A program made the translations under genes and the position numbers. Source: Lacrimispora defluvii (GTDB lineage: Bacteria; Bacillota; Clostridia; Lachnospirales; Lachnospiraceae). Taken from it: a stretch of 64,000 bases of DNA. The notes beneath the pieces are model-generated. The model did no database searches and was not told the origin of the DNA. It saw nothing but the letters and a program-made list of their open reading frames with translations. Of the stretch, positions 15,167 to 21,945 are shown one piece after another. The stretch is from NCBI GenBank assembly GCA_013036995.1, contig JAAOXG010000039.1, positions 62,001-126,000 on the forward strand, in the 5' to 3' direction. The stretch's first letter is position 1. Each line of letters starts with the position of its first letter.

Positions 15167-15335
15167 CTTTCTCCACCTCCACCGATACAATTCTCACCCG
15201 CTCCTGGGGAACGTCTACGTATTCACCACTGTTAAGCAGGATCCCGATCAGACCGTCATTGCTTCCGATCATAGTCCCAAACTTCCTCCCAGGGTAGACC
15301 TGGACAGTGACATTCTGTTTATCTAAAAGCTTCAT
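15147..15335 (-). CDS. Small hypothetical phage protein (62 aa)
   Basis: MKLLDKQNVTVQVYPGRKFGTMIGSND looks like a small beta-barrel protein: alternating hydrophobic strands, Gly turns and a charged tail (VEVEKDGKDKV). GAAGGTGCAGC lies before the ATG. It overlaps its neighbours at both ends by a few bases, as expected for a phage operon. No family is recognised. Confidence 0.55.
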   Translation of the reverse strand: MKLLDKQNVTVQVYPGRKFGTMIGSNDGLIGILLNSGEYVDVPQERVRIVSVEVEKDGKDKV

Positions 15336-15525
15336 GCTGCACCTTCTTCCTTGCAGGAGGCTTCCTGCGCTTTGGATCCAGACACAGGCTTGTATATGTA
15401 TAAGCTGGATTCGTGGCAGTGAAACTCATAACCGGCGGTGCCTTTATAGCTGCATCCGCCTCGGCCTGTATACGACTGTTTACGCTGGCTCTATCTGCTC
15501 TGCAGTCTTTTGATGATTTTCTCAA
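15319..15525 (-). CDS. Small basic hypothetical phage protein (68 aa)
   Basis: I place the start at TTG 15525 because GGAGGGATATA lies directly upstream; the longer ORF start has no site. The protein is basic (RKSSKDCRADRASVNSR at the N-terminus, PKRRKPPARKKVQHEAF at the C-terminus). It contains a VMSFTATNPAYTYTSLCLDPKRRK segment. Similar short proteins occur in clostridial prophages between replication and terminase genes, but I cannot assign a role. Confidence 0.5.
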   Translation of the reverse strand: MRKSSKDCRADRASVNSRIQAEADAAIKAPPVMSFTATNPAYTYTSLCLDPKRRKPPARKKVQHEAFR

Positions 15526-15545
15526 TATATCCCTCCTTTTGGGCA

Positions 15546-15580
15546 ATAAAAAACCAACTACCGAATATTGATAGTTGGTC
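15546..15580 (-). terminator. Intrinsic terminator of the 85-aa gene
   Basis: On the minus strand ACCAACTA pairs perfectly with TAGTTGGT around an 11-nt loop, followed by TTTTTTATT. It begins nine bases after the 85-residue gene. Seventeen bases of this element recur inverted at 15920-15936. Confidence 0.85.
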
Positions 15581-15588
15581 TATTTTAA

Positions 15589-15846
15589 CTATACTAATGC
15601 ATTTAATTCCATAATATCATCTGAATCAATATGCACTCCTGTTTCTCTTATTTCCCTTATAAGAGCCTTAACGATAAGGGATCGAGCCTCTTTATCCCAA
15701 TCACTTAATTCATTTCTGATTAGGTCCATTCCGTTTGATTTGCTGACGTAACAATTACCCAATGATGCAATCAGAAAGTTATAAGCTGTTCCAAACGGTG
15801 TACCGCTCTGGGCTTTCATGGCTTTCAATTCTTCAACTGTTTTCAT
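15589..15846 (-). CDS. Hypothetical protein in a self-contained prophage cassette (85 aa)
   Basis: The protein begins MKTVEELKAMKAQSGTPFGTAYNFLIASLGNCYVSKSNG and ends in an acidic helical segment (ETGVHIDSDDIMELNALV). GGAGAGGTAGT precedes the ATG. Unlike its packed neighbours, this gene has its own promoter, a long leader and a strong terminator, the hallmark of a prophage moron that can be expressed in the lysogen. A 17-bp inverted repeat flanks the unit. No known family is recognised. Confidence 0.65.
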   Translation of the reverse strand: MKTVEELKAMKAQSGTPFGTAYNFLIASLGNCYVSKSNGMDLIRNELSDWDKEARSLIVKALIREIRETGVHIDSDDIMELNALV

Positions 15847-15902
15847 ACTACCTCTCCATTCTTTGGTTTTTCACGTTCTGAGCTAAATTTATGTCTATTA
15901 GT

Positions 15903-15931
15903 ATGATAACTCAGTTTCTACCAACTATCAA
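15903..15931 (-). promoter_or_regulatory. Promoter of the 85-aa cassette
   Basis: On the minus strand TTGATA (15931-15926) is spaced 17 bases from TATCAT (15908-15903). The start codon lies about 57 bases downstream. The -35 element lies within the right copy of the 17-bp inverted repeat. Confidence 0.6.
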
Positions 15932-15936
15932 TATTC
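15920..15936. repeat. 17-bp repeat, inverted copy at 15563-15579
   Basis: ACCAACTATCAATATTC here is the exact reverse complement of 15563-15579, which forms part of the terminator. The two copies bracket the promoter-gene-terminator unit of the 85-residue protein. Confidence 0.7.
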
Positions 15937-15972
15937 AATTATCAAAGAACAATATTTCTTTAAACTTTCAGT

Positions 15973-16134
15973 TTAACTGATAAAATATATCCGCCTTATT
16001 TTCTTACACTTCTCACAGGAAAATTCATGTGCAGATAAAGCTATTCTGAATCGTGTGTTATGAAACAAAACAATCATTTCTGCCGAACATATTCCCCGTG
16101 TCATATGCTCTCTCAAACATCGTCTTGCTGTCAT
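15973..16134 (-). CDS. Small hypothetical phage protein with CxxC (53 aa)
   Basis: The frame MTARRCLREHMTRGICSAEM has GAGGAGGGACT before its ATG and ends at TAA 15973. It contains four Cys, including a C-terminal CEKC, and is basic, consistent with a small metal- or nucleic acid-binding protein. Its start lies 10 bases after the end of the preceding gene. The strong ribosome site is the main support; function is unknown. Confidence 0.5.
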   Translation of the reverse strand: MTARRCLREHMTRGICSAEMIVLFHNTRFRIALSAHEFSCEKCKKIRRIYFIS

Positions 16135-16143
16135 AGTCCCTCC

Positions 16144-16419
16144 TCAAACTCCCCTGCTAAACCGTTCATTTAAATGCCACTTCCAGTCAGCCACCATGTT
16201 CTCATGCGCAGCCTGTTCCTGTAATGTCTGTGCCCCAGAACTGCTCACCCAGTTATATGTATTCAGGATATTGCAGATATGATCTCCCATTTGACAGCCA
16301 CCGCAGATCTTGTCCAACTCCTCCTGATCACTGATCTCCCCAGGGAACCGGCACAGGTGATCACATACATGCTCCATCATTGGAGTGACGATCTTTAACA
16401 TTTCATTCTGTTCTTCCAT
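16144..16419 (-). CDS. Hypothetical Cys-rich phage protein (91 aa)
   Basis: The protein begins MEEQNEMLKIVTPMMEHVCDHLCRFPGEISDQEELDKICGGCQMGDHICNIL. Five Cys with His neighbours in residues 19-50 suggest a metal site. The C-terminal half is helical with two Trp. ATG 16419 has AAAAGGAGAAAAC upstream; the longer ORF overlaps the methyltransferase gene and is not preferred. It follows the C5 methyltransferase by 22 bases, probably in one operon. The family is not recognised. Confidence 0.6.
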   Translation of the reverse strand: MEEQNEMLKIVTPMMEHVCDHLCRFPGEISDQEELDKICGGCQMGDHICNILNTYNWVSSSGAQTLQEQAAHENMVADWKWHLNERFSRGV

Positions 16420-16441
16420 GTTTTCTCCTTTTACAATTTTC

Positions 16442-17830
16442 TCAGGCAAATCTAAGCTGTGCCTGACTATCATCAATCCTCATGTTTGGCGTTCGCTCTC
16501 CCACCTTCAGGTAAGGACATGCTGTATAACAAAGCTTCTCTGCCATCAGGGGGACAACGCTGTTTCCAATCTTCTCAACCTGCATGGTTTTGGGATAAAG
16601 CTTTCCATTTGGCATCTTGAACTCAATAACATAATCTTTTGGAAATCCCTGTCCCAGTTTCAATTCTTCAGGCTTCAGCATTCTAAACCAGATATCAACG
16701 ATCTGATATGTTACTCCATCGATAGCCACAAGGACAAGTCCGAACCGGTCCTTTGTAACAATGGTGCCTATGGGTTCATTCAGGCTTTGACCGATTCCAT
16801 GACCGTAATACTTAATCAGGAAAGCCGATACCAGCGCAAAATGTCCAGGAGAAGTCGTGATTGTATGTATTGGTTCATTTACACTCTGACCAGTTCCTGT
16901 TTTATAAAACTTTGATAGAAAGCAGGTTACAAGCGCATAACGGTTTGATGTATCAATCGTTTGTATAGGGTCTTTTAAGCTCTGTCCCCGTACCTCGCCT
17001 TTTGTTGTTTCGGAATGATACTGTATCAGGAATGGCGCTGCCAATTTGTCCGGAAGAATAAACCGGTTTGGATCATCAATAACAAACTTTTTAATACCTG
17101 CGGCTATGCGACTAAGTGTTTTATCTTTTAGTGGGCGCTTCCTAGTGAATATTGAATTGCCTAAATCAGTAAAATCAATATCCTGACTAATTGGCTCCCA
17201 AGGTTTCATTCCCTTGCAGCCACTCTTTGAATGAGTCTGTTCTGGCCAGACAATAGGTCTTCCATCAGATCGAAACTGCCCGTACCAGCGTTCTCTGGTT
17301 GTATGAGCTCCATAATCCGCAGCAACCAATACCCGACATTCAAACTCATAACCAAACGCTTTCATGAGTCTAATAAATTTATTGTAATACTCTCCTTCTT
17401 TGGCTTTGATCGGCTTATTGTTTTTATCAAGGGGCCCCCATTTCTGAATCTCCTTAACATTTTCCATCATGATAACCTCTGGGACCTTTCCTGTAGCTTT
17501 CAGGATCAGCTTACACTGTTTCCATACTCCCATTGGAAGAATCCGTAAGCCTCTTTCAATCGGTTTAGATCCTTTCGCATTTGAATGGGAAGTGCAGTCA
17601 GGACTTGCCCATACAAAGCTGACTTTCTGTCCCCAAGTAAGGAACTTGTCAATTTTGACTCTCATAATATCTTCCGTGAAATGGTGCGTATATGGGTGAT
17701 TGTATTTGTGCATTGCTATTGCAGCGGCATTATGATTAATTGCATAATCAAAGCATCTACCCCATGCCATTTCTCCACCAGTACTCACGCCCCCACCGCC
17801 GCAGAAATAATCTATAATTACGTCTCTCAT
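16442..17830 (-). CDS. Phage C5 cytosine DNA methyltransferase
   Basis: This 462-residue enzyme should transfer a methyl group from SAM to cytosine, protecting phage DNA from restriction. Motif I is DYFCGGGGVSTG (7-18). Motif IV carries the catalytic Cys as SPDC (C79) instead of the usual PCQ. Motif VI is ENV (123-125), motif VIII is TTRERW (177-182) and motif X-like GNSVVPLMA lies near the C-terminus. In the target-recognition region are three tandem copies of a GQSL.(D/E)PI.TI.T unit (about 282-301, 314-334, 347-366). The gene is preceded by a structured leader. No partner endonuclease is next to it. Confidence 0.92.
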   Translation of the reverse strand: MRDVIIDYFCGGGGVSTGGEMAWGRCFDYAINHNAAAIAMHKYNHPYTHHFTEDIMRVKIDKFLTWGQKVSFVWASPDCTSHSNAKGSKPIERGLRILPMGVWKQCKLILKATGKVPEVIMMENVKEIQKWGPLDKNNKPIKAKEGEYYNKFIRLMKAFGYEFECRVLVAADYGAHTTRERWYGQFRSDGRPIVWPEQTHSKSGCKGMKPWEPISQDIDFTDLGNSIFTRKRPLKDKTLSRIAAGIKKFVIDDPNRFILPDKLAAPFLIQYHSETTKGEVRGQSLKDPIQTIDTSNRYALVTCFLSKFYKTGTGQSVNEPIHTITTSPGHFALVSAFLIKYYGHGIGQSLNEPIGTIVTKDRFGLVLVAIDGVTYQIVDIWFRMLKPEELKLGQGFPKDYVIEFKMPNGKLYPKTMQVEKIGNSVVPLMAEKLCYTACPYLKVGERTPNMRIDDSQAQLRFA

Positions 17831-17886
17831 TTTGAAAGGAGCCAGGATATCCTGTCACGGTGGCCACCGCTCCATCCTCCTTTCAT
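17831..17886 (-). promoter_or_regulatory. Structured leader of the C5 methyltransferase gene
   Basis: The ATG at 17830 has no adjacent ribosome site; AAAGGAGG lies about 45 bases upstream. TGAAAGGAG (17885-17877 on the minus strand) is perfectly complementary to CTCCTTTCA (17841-17833), which would hide it. Between them lie two perfect 12-bp palindromes, CGGTGGCCACCG (17858-17869) and CAGGATATCCTG (17843-17854). An alternative GGAGC/GCTCC stem (17873-17869 with 17842-17838) would leave the site free and bring it to about nine effective bases from the ATG. A 19-codon leader frame overlaps the start codon. Confidence 0.6.
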
Positions 17887-17893
17887 TTTTTAA

Positions 17894-18055
17894 TTAACAT
17901 GTTACTTTTCCCGACACACACTCAAAATGTATGTGTAGCTCAGTCCGTCTCTTAGTCTTTATGTACACATGGTCCCCGTGGATCTCCTTACCGCAGTAAG
18001 AACAAATATGTGTTTCTACTGGTGGAGGCCCACCGGCTTTCTTTTTAGCTGGCAT
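17894..18055 (-). CDS. Small phage zinc-finger-like protein (53 aa)
   Basis: The frame begins MPAKKKAGGPPPVETHICSYCGKEI and carries CSYC, several His and two C-terminal Cys, consistent with one zinc site. The basic Pro-rich N-terminus may bind nucleic acid. AAGGGGTGTGAAAGAA precedes the ATG, and the start overlaps the previous gene by 11 bases. It lies just upstream of the methyltransferase leader. Function is unknown. Confidence 0.6.
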   Translation of the reverse strand: MPAKKKAGGPPPVETHICSYCGKEIHGDHVYIKTKRRTELHIHFECVSGKVTC

Positions 18056-18413
18056 TTCTTTCACACCCCTTCACAATCTCGTGAACAATTTCCCTCAGCT
18101 GACCGGCATATTCAAGGACCAGATCCGCATCCTGCTGAATGAAAGCTGCATGACTTGCCTTTTCCATAATCCCCGATCCGCTGATTGCTGAGTTGATCTC
18201 CAAATATCTCTGATCCGCTTCGTCTCGTTGGATCTGTAAGCCATTAAGCGCTACATCCTGAAGGATCTCCCTGGTCATGGACTGAATACTTTTTGTAAGC
18301 TGTTCATACGGTTTACTGTACTTTGTTTTCAGCGTTTCAAGAGGCACGTTCTCCTTATTTCGCTTTAAGGAATCTAACAAAGACCGATATTCGTTTAATC
18401 TATGTTCTGTCAT
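18045..18413 (-). CDS. Hypothetical coiled-coil phage protein (122 aa)
   Basis: The protein begins MTEHRLNEYRSLLDSLKRNKENVPLETLKTKYSKPYEQL and is almost entirely helical with many charged residues, ending LVLEYAGQLREIVHEIVKGCERNAS. ATG 18413 has CGAAAGGAGCAAA upstream; the ORF can be extended but without a better site. It is the first gene after the iteron-like array. I recognise no family; a structural or regulatory role in the early operon is possible. Confidence 0.6.
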   Translation of the reverse strand: MTEHRLNEYRSLLDSLKRNKENVPLETLKTKYSKPYEQLTKSIQSMTREILQDVALNGLQIQRDEADQRYLEINSAISGSGIMEKASHAAFIQQDADLVLEYAGQLREIVHEIVKGCERNAS

Positions 18414-18443
18414 TTTGCTCCTTTCGTAACACCAGTTACCCTT

Positions 18444-18623
18444 GGTTACACAGCCAGTGTAACCCCTCAAAGCCTTTATTTATCGGGGTTTTGGAGGAAA
18501 GTTACACAGTTACACCATTTTTCTCGCGCGTATAGGGCAAGAAAAAATATATAACACTTGCATATTTTTTAATCCTTTATAAAACCCTATGTTTTTGGGT
18601 GTAACCGGTGTAACTGTGTAACC
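18444..18623. repeat. Iteron-like array of GTTACAC/GTGTAAC (candidate replication origin)
   Basis: Seven copies of the 7-mer occur in 180 bp of non-coding DNA next to the helicase gene. GGTTACAC (18444) and GTGTAACC (18457) form a palindrome. GTTACAC copies follow at 18501 and 18509, then GTGTAAC copies at 18599, 18608 and 18616. The centre (18530-18590) is AT-rich. This is the only large non-coding gap in the replication module, as expected for an origin or a multi-site operator. Confidence 0.65.
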
Positions 18624-18624
18624 T

Positions 18625-20535
18625 TTAATTAAAAGGTAGCTCCATCTGTTCATCATCTACGCTCACAAATTCTGATGGTCCATCTTGATCTGGAGGGAGC
18701 TTTATCCAATAACAACGCACTGACGCTCCATTAATTTTTTTAACCTTAGGTATTTTTTTGTTCTTTTCATCAATCACCATCAGATTCTTTTTCATTGCCC
18801 AGCCACAAAAAGCTTTCGTATCAAAGTTACCTGATTTTCCGATTCTTGCAAAAGCATTGGGATTAATGCAGACACAGCCAGTCTTTTGATCAAAAGCCCC
18901 CCAAATCTCGCCTTTATAACCAACATTTGGTTCAGGCTTGAACTTTGCCATGTTAATTGAGACCTCTGATTGGATATATTCATAGGCTCTGGCATGTTCT
19001 GAGACTTCATCTCTGCTCTTCAAATAACCAACGCATTTTTCAATATCCAAATAAATTCCATCCATAAAAATATACTCTGTTGCTATTTTGTCAGCTGTAA
19101 GTATGGCAGATAAAGGAAGCATTTGCTTTGGTTCTTTCTGCACGCCCTGCTTATCGGCTATCTGCAGGATCTTCTCATAAAATTCCCTTTGTATTGCCTT
19201 AATGGTATCCATACCGATGTCCTGTACTGTCTGGACAAATTCCCTCCCTGCAAAGCCGTAGTTCTCTTTTAAAATAGCTACAGTTTTATTACCATCTGGG
19301 AAGATATCCCCCTCTTCCATTTCAACATCAATAACTCTGTTGACCGCACCTCCACGCATCGTATCGCTTGATAGAGGCCGTTCAATATTGGTCAGAATTA
19401 CATTTTTCCAGGTGGGGACTCTTCGGAGTGATAAACTCGTATCTGACCGTCCCTTTCCTTTTCCGGCGCACAATGCATATATCAGATCAGTAACTTCATC
19501 CATGCCATATTTTTTCGCCCTCTTGGACAAATCGTCCAGAAGAAGTGGCAAATCATTAAGCACATCACATTTTACTTCCAATGTCGTGGCCGTGTCTGTT
19601 GAATCCGCCATGAACATTCCTTCTCTTGGGTTTGCCCAAATACTTGCGGCCATCATGATCGACACTGTCTTTCCTTTTCCCGTATCGCCCCAAACATTAA
19701 GAATGAATGGCAACATATCAAGTTGTCCTATTAAAACACTGGCAAAGCTCCCCGCCATGTAGATATGAGGCTCTATTCTGCTTGATCGGCGAGTCTCTTT
19801 GACAAGCTGCATCCACAGGTCATAGTCTCCATGTTCTACAACAGCATCGAATATGTCTTTATACTTGGCTTCTCCATCAAATATAATGTTTTCAGTATAT
19901 GGAAGAAAATTATCATCAAACCATCCCAATTTCGATGTGGACACCTGCATCCCTATAACTCCCAGATTATAGTTTTCAACATCAGCCAGGTATCTAACCA
20001 AGTATTTTGCCGTCTCTGACGTCACAGAGACACCAAGCGGAGCCAGACTGACTATCTTTGCTGCAGATGCAATAATTTCCTTGTCCACAATAATCTCTTC
20101 CCATCTGTATCCTTTTTGAAATGCCAGTTTCACTTTTTCTTTTTTGGTTTCAGCATTTTTTAGGCGCTGTACAGGTATTATGGGATGGTAACAGGCCAAC
20201 TGTTCTCCCAGGATTGTATATGTTCTGACGCCGTGAATATCCGCTACCCAATTTCCGCAATAATACGCCGGGTAATCGTCTCCAAACTGCGTATAATTAT
20301 CATAGCTCTGCTGTTGAGTTTCCTTGTCGCGCCTTGCCTTTTGAGTCTCTTTTAGAACCCTGTTAAAAGCTTTTACCAGGCTCTCAAACTTTGTTTTCAC
20401 TCCTAATTCTTTGGCCCTGTCGCTCAGAGATAGCAATAGCCTGGCTCTATGTATTTCATCTTCTTCGTCAAACACCTCTGTCAATGTTTCGTCTGACAGT
20501 ATTGTTTCTGCCGTGAGCTCATTTAACGGCACCAT
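18625..20535 (-). CDS. Phage DUF927-family replicative helicase/ATPase
   Basis: This 636-residue protein should unwind DNA at the phage origin. The DUF927 ATPase core has Walker A GDTGKGKT (283-290) and Walker B LLLDD (331-335). Upstream are conserved segments such as LGVIGMQVSTSKLGWFDD and IYMAGSFASVLIGQLDMLPFILNVWG. The N-terminal 100 residues are charged and helical, possibly for primase contact. The C-terminal 130 residues form a winged-helix-like part. The last residues are DDEQMELPFN, resembling the acidic SSB tail encoded nearby. It follows the CHC2 primase fragment gene by one base. Confidence 0.85.
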   Translation of the reverse strand: MVPLNELTAETILSDETLTEVFDEEDEIHRARLLLSLSDRAKELGVKTKFESLVKAFNRVLKETQKARRDKETQQQSYDNYTQFGDDYPAYYCGNWVADIHGVRTYTILGEQLACYHPIIPVQRLKNAETKKEKVKLAFQKGYRWEEIIVDKEIIASAAKIVSLAPLGVSVTSETAKYLVRYLADVENYNLGVIGMQVSTSKLGWFDDNFLPYTENIIFDGEAKYKDIFDAVVEHGDYDLWMQLVKETRRSSRIEPHIYMAGSFASVLIGQLDMLPFILNVWGDTGKGKTVSIMMAASIWANPREGMFMADSTDTATTLEVKCDVLNDLPLLLDDLSKRAKKYGMDEVTDLIYALCAGKGKGRSDTSLSLRRVPTWKNVILTNIERPLSSDTMRGGAVNRVIDVEMEEGDIFPDGNKTVAILKENYGFAGREFVQTVQDIGMDTIKAIQREFYEKILQIADKQGVQKEPKQMLPLSAILTADKIATEYIFMDGIYLDIEKCVGYLKSRDEVSEHARAYEYIQSEVSINMAKFKPEPNVGYKGEIWGAFDQKTGCVCINPNAFARIGKSGNFDTKAFCGWAMKKNLMVIDEKNKKIPKVKKINGASVRCYWIKLPPDQDGPSEFVSVDDEQMELPFN

Positions 20536-20536
20536 G

Positions 20537-21028
20537 CTACCACCTCGCTTCTAATTCATTTAATTCTGCATGTATGCAAAGCTGATACTGCAGGGCGTTG
20601 TAACAATCGCACCAGATATCACTAAAAGGCTCCGATCGGTCTATATATGCCCTGTAAATGCCTATAAGCATACAGTTGAGCTGTCTCTTTCTTCCAGCCC
20701 TCTCCCGTTCTTTCTTTATCATTTCCCGACGCTTCTGAGACTTGTAAATGGTCAGCCTGGCGGAAAATGTTGGTTTTTCATATGTTCCCCCAAGGAGCTG
20801 AAACGCCTCCTTGAAGGTAATATTTTCCATCTGTTCTACAAAAGAAAAGATATCCCCATTGGCTCCACAAGCATGACAATGATAATCCCGCCCGTAAACC
20901 TTCATAGAAGCTTGTCTGTCTCCTGGGTGAAATGGGCAGGAAATAAACCCCTTCCTGTCTGGTTGAAAGCCATAACGCTCCACAATGTCCCTCATACTAT
21001 ATGTATCTTTGATTTCCTCAACGGTCAC
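20537..21028 (-). CDS. CHC2 zinc-finger primase-like protein (DnaG zinc domain only)
   Basis: The 163-residue protein carries the DnaG zinc-binding domain: DIVERYGFQPDRKGFISCPFHPGDRQASMKV, then YHCHACGANGDIFSFVEQMENITFKEAFQLLGG. Ligands are the C-x2-H and C-x2-C pairs. No TOPRIM catalytic domain follows; the rest is a basic helical tail. It may recognise priming sites for the host primase or for the helicase. I use GTG 21028, with GGGAGGTGTCTCTG upstream, which overlaps the nuclease gene end by 11 bases. Confidence 0.85.
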   Translation of the reverse strand: MTVEEIKDTYSMRDIVERYGFQPDRKGFISCPFHPGDRQASMKVYGRDYHCHACGANGDIFSFVEQMENITFKEAFQLLGGTYEKPTFSARLTIYKSQKRREMIKKERERAGRKRQLNCMLIGIYRAYIDRSEPFSDIWCDCYNALQYQLCIHAELNELEARW

Positions 21029-21488
21029 CAGAGACACCTCCCAGTAATTCAATTATCTTGCTGCCAGTATGTAGTTTGTCGCAGAATAAAAACTGGGTAT
21101 CATATTTACGCTCCATAGTCTTTAAGATCTTCTCCAGCTTCTCGCCGGTGACCGCTTTTGGAGATGTCTTCAGGCGTGGATTGTTCCATTCATGAACATC
21201 GTCTATGCTCTTGATCTGGTTGCTGTGCTCCACCAGAATAATTACCTTAACGCCTATTTCCTGCGCTCGTTTTAATTCGTCAGTAAATCTTCGATGCCCC
21301 TGGCACACGTTGGATGCGACCTCGGTTAAGTTCTGCTTCCGGTCTATAATCAGCCTTGGATTGTCAAAATTCATATAGTCCCCGACATGGAGCTTGCTGA
21401 CAAAGTGCTGTATTCCCTGCTGATCGAAAGTGTCTACAATTTTACGGATTGCCCTGGCCTTTTCTCTGGAATCAATTTGTATAACCAT
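21018..21488 (-). CDS. ERCC4/XPF-type nuclease domain protein
   Basis: This 156-residue protein has the ERCC4 nuclease core: VIQIDSREK (2-10), VGDY (35-38), IDRK (48-51) and a following helix. The arrangement matches the GDx-n-ERKx3D type motif with DRK in place of ERK. Such small proteins in phages probably cut branched DNA during replication or recombination. The gene lies between ssb and the CHC2 gene and overlaps the latter. ATG 21488 has AAGGAGGGATCAG upstream. Confidence 0.82.
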   Translation of the reverse strand: MVIQIDSREKARAIRKIVDTFDQQGIQHFVSKLHVGDYMNFDNPRLIIDRKQNLTEVASNVCQGHRRFTDELKRAQEIGVKVIILVEHSNQIKSIDDVHEWNNPRLKTSPKAVTGEKLEKILKTMERKYDTQFLFCDKLHTGSKIIELLGGVSGDR

Positions 21489-21499
21489 CTGATCCCTCC

Positions 21500-21931
21500 T
21501 TAGTTGAATGGAAGACCTTCGTCTTCGACTCCATCTGGGATATTCATAAATCCGTCACCAATTGCACTACTGGGGGAAGGTCTTGATTCATTTGCGGGTC
21601 CATTTGTATTATTAGAATTCTTAGATTCACCAAATTCTACCTGCTCCGCCACAACATCTGTGGTGTAAACTTTTTGCCCATCCTGATTTGTGTAGGAACC
21701 TGTTTGAATTCGTCCCTCAACAACAATTTTATTTCCCTGAAAGAAATATTTTTCAACGAACTCTGCTGTCTTTCCAAATGCTACTGTATTTATGAAATCC
21801 GAATTTTGCTCATTTTCTCTTTTAAACCGCCGATCAACCGCAATAGCAAAGCGGGCAACGGTATGACCATTATCCGAATATCTGACCTCCGGATCCCTAG
21901 TCAACCTGCCTATTAGAATTACTCTATTGAT
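21500..21931 (-). CDS. ssb: Single-stranded DNA-binding protein with apparent ATC start
   Basis: The OB-fold begins NRVILIGRLTRDPEVRYSDNGHTVARFAIAVDRRF and contains the conserved FINTVAFGKTAEFVEKYFFQGNKIVVEGRIQTGSY. The disordered tail ends VEDEGLPFN, close to the usual acidic DDDIPF tip that binds partner proteins. The normal ATG (for MNRVILIG) is replaced by ATC at 21931, eight bases from GGAGG, with an in-frame TGA two codons upstream. The next usable codon is TTG 21904, which would remove strand one. Either ATC is used weakly or the start codon was lost by a point change. Confidence 0.88.
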   Translation of the reverse strand: MNRVILIGRLTRDPEVRYSDNGHTVARFAIAVDRRFKRENEQNSDFINTVAFGKTAEFVEKYFFQGNKIVVEGRIQTGSYTNQDGQKVYTTDVVAEQVEFGESKNSNNTNGPANESRPSPSSAIGDGFMNIPDGVEDEGLPFN

Positions 21932-21945
21932 ATGTCATTCCTCCT

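Noticed and set aside
17827-17886. 19-codon leader peptide before the C5 methyltransferase
   Set aside because: The ATG has no ribosome site of its own; the pairing of the same bases as RNA structure explains them better, so no gene is listed.
18444-18623. CRISPR-like reading of the repeated GTTACAC motif
   Set aside because: Repeats are only 7-9 bases, in both orientations and with irregular spacing; there are no cas genes. An iteron or operator array fits better.
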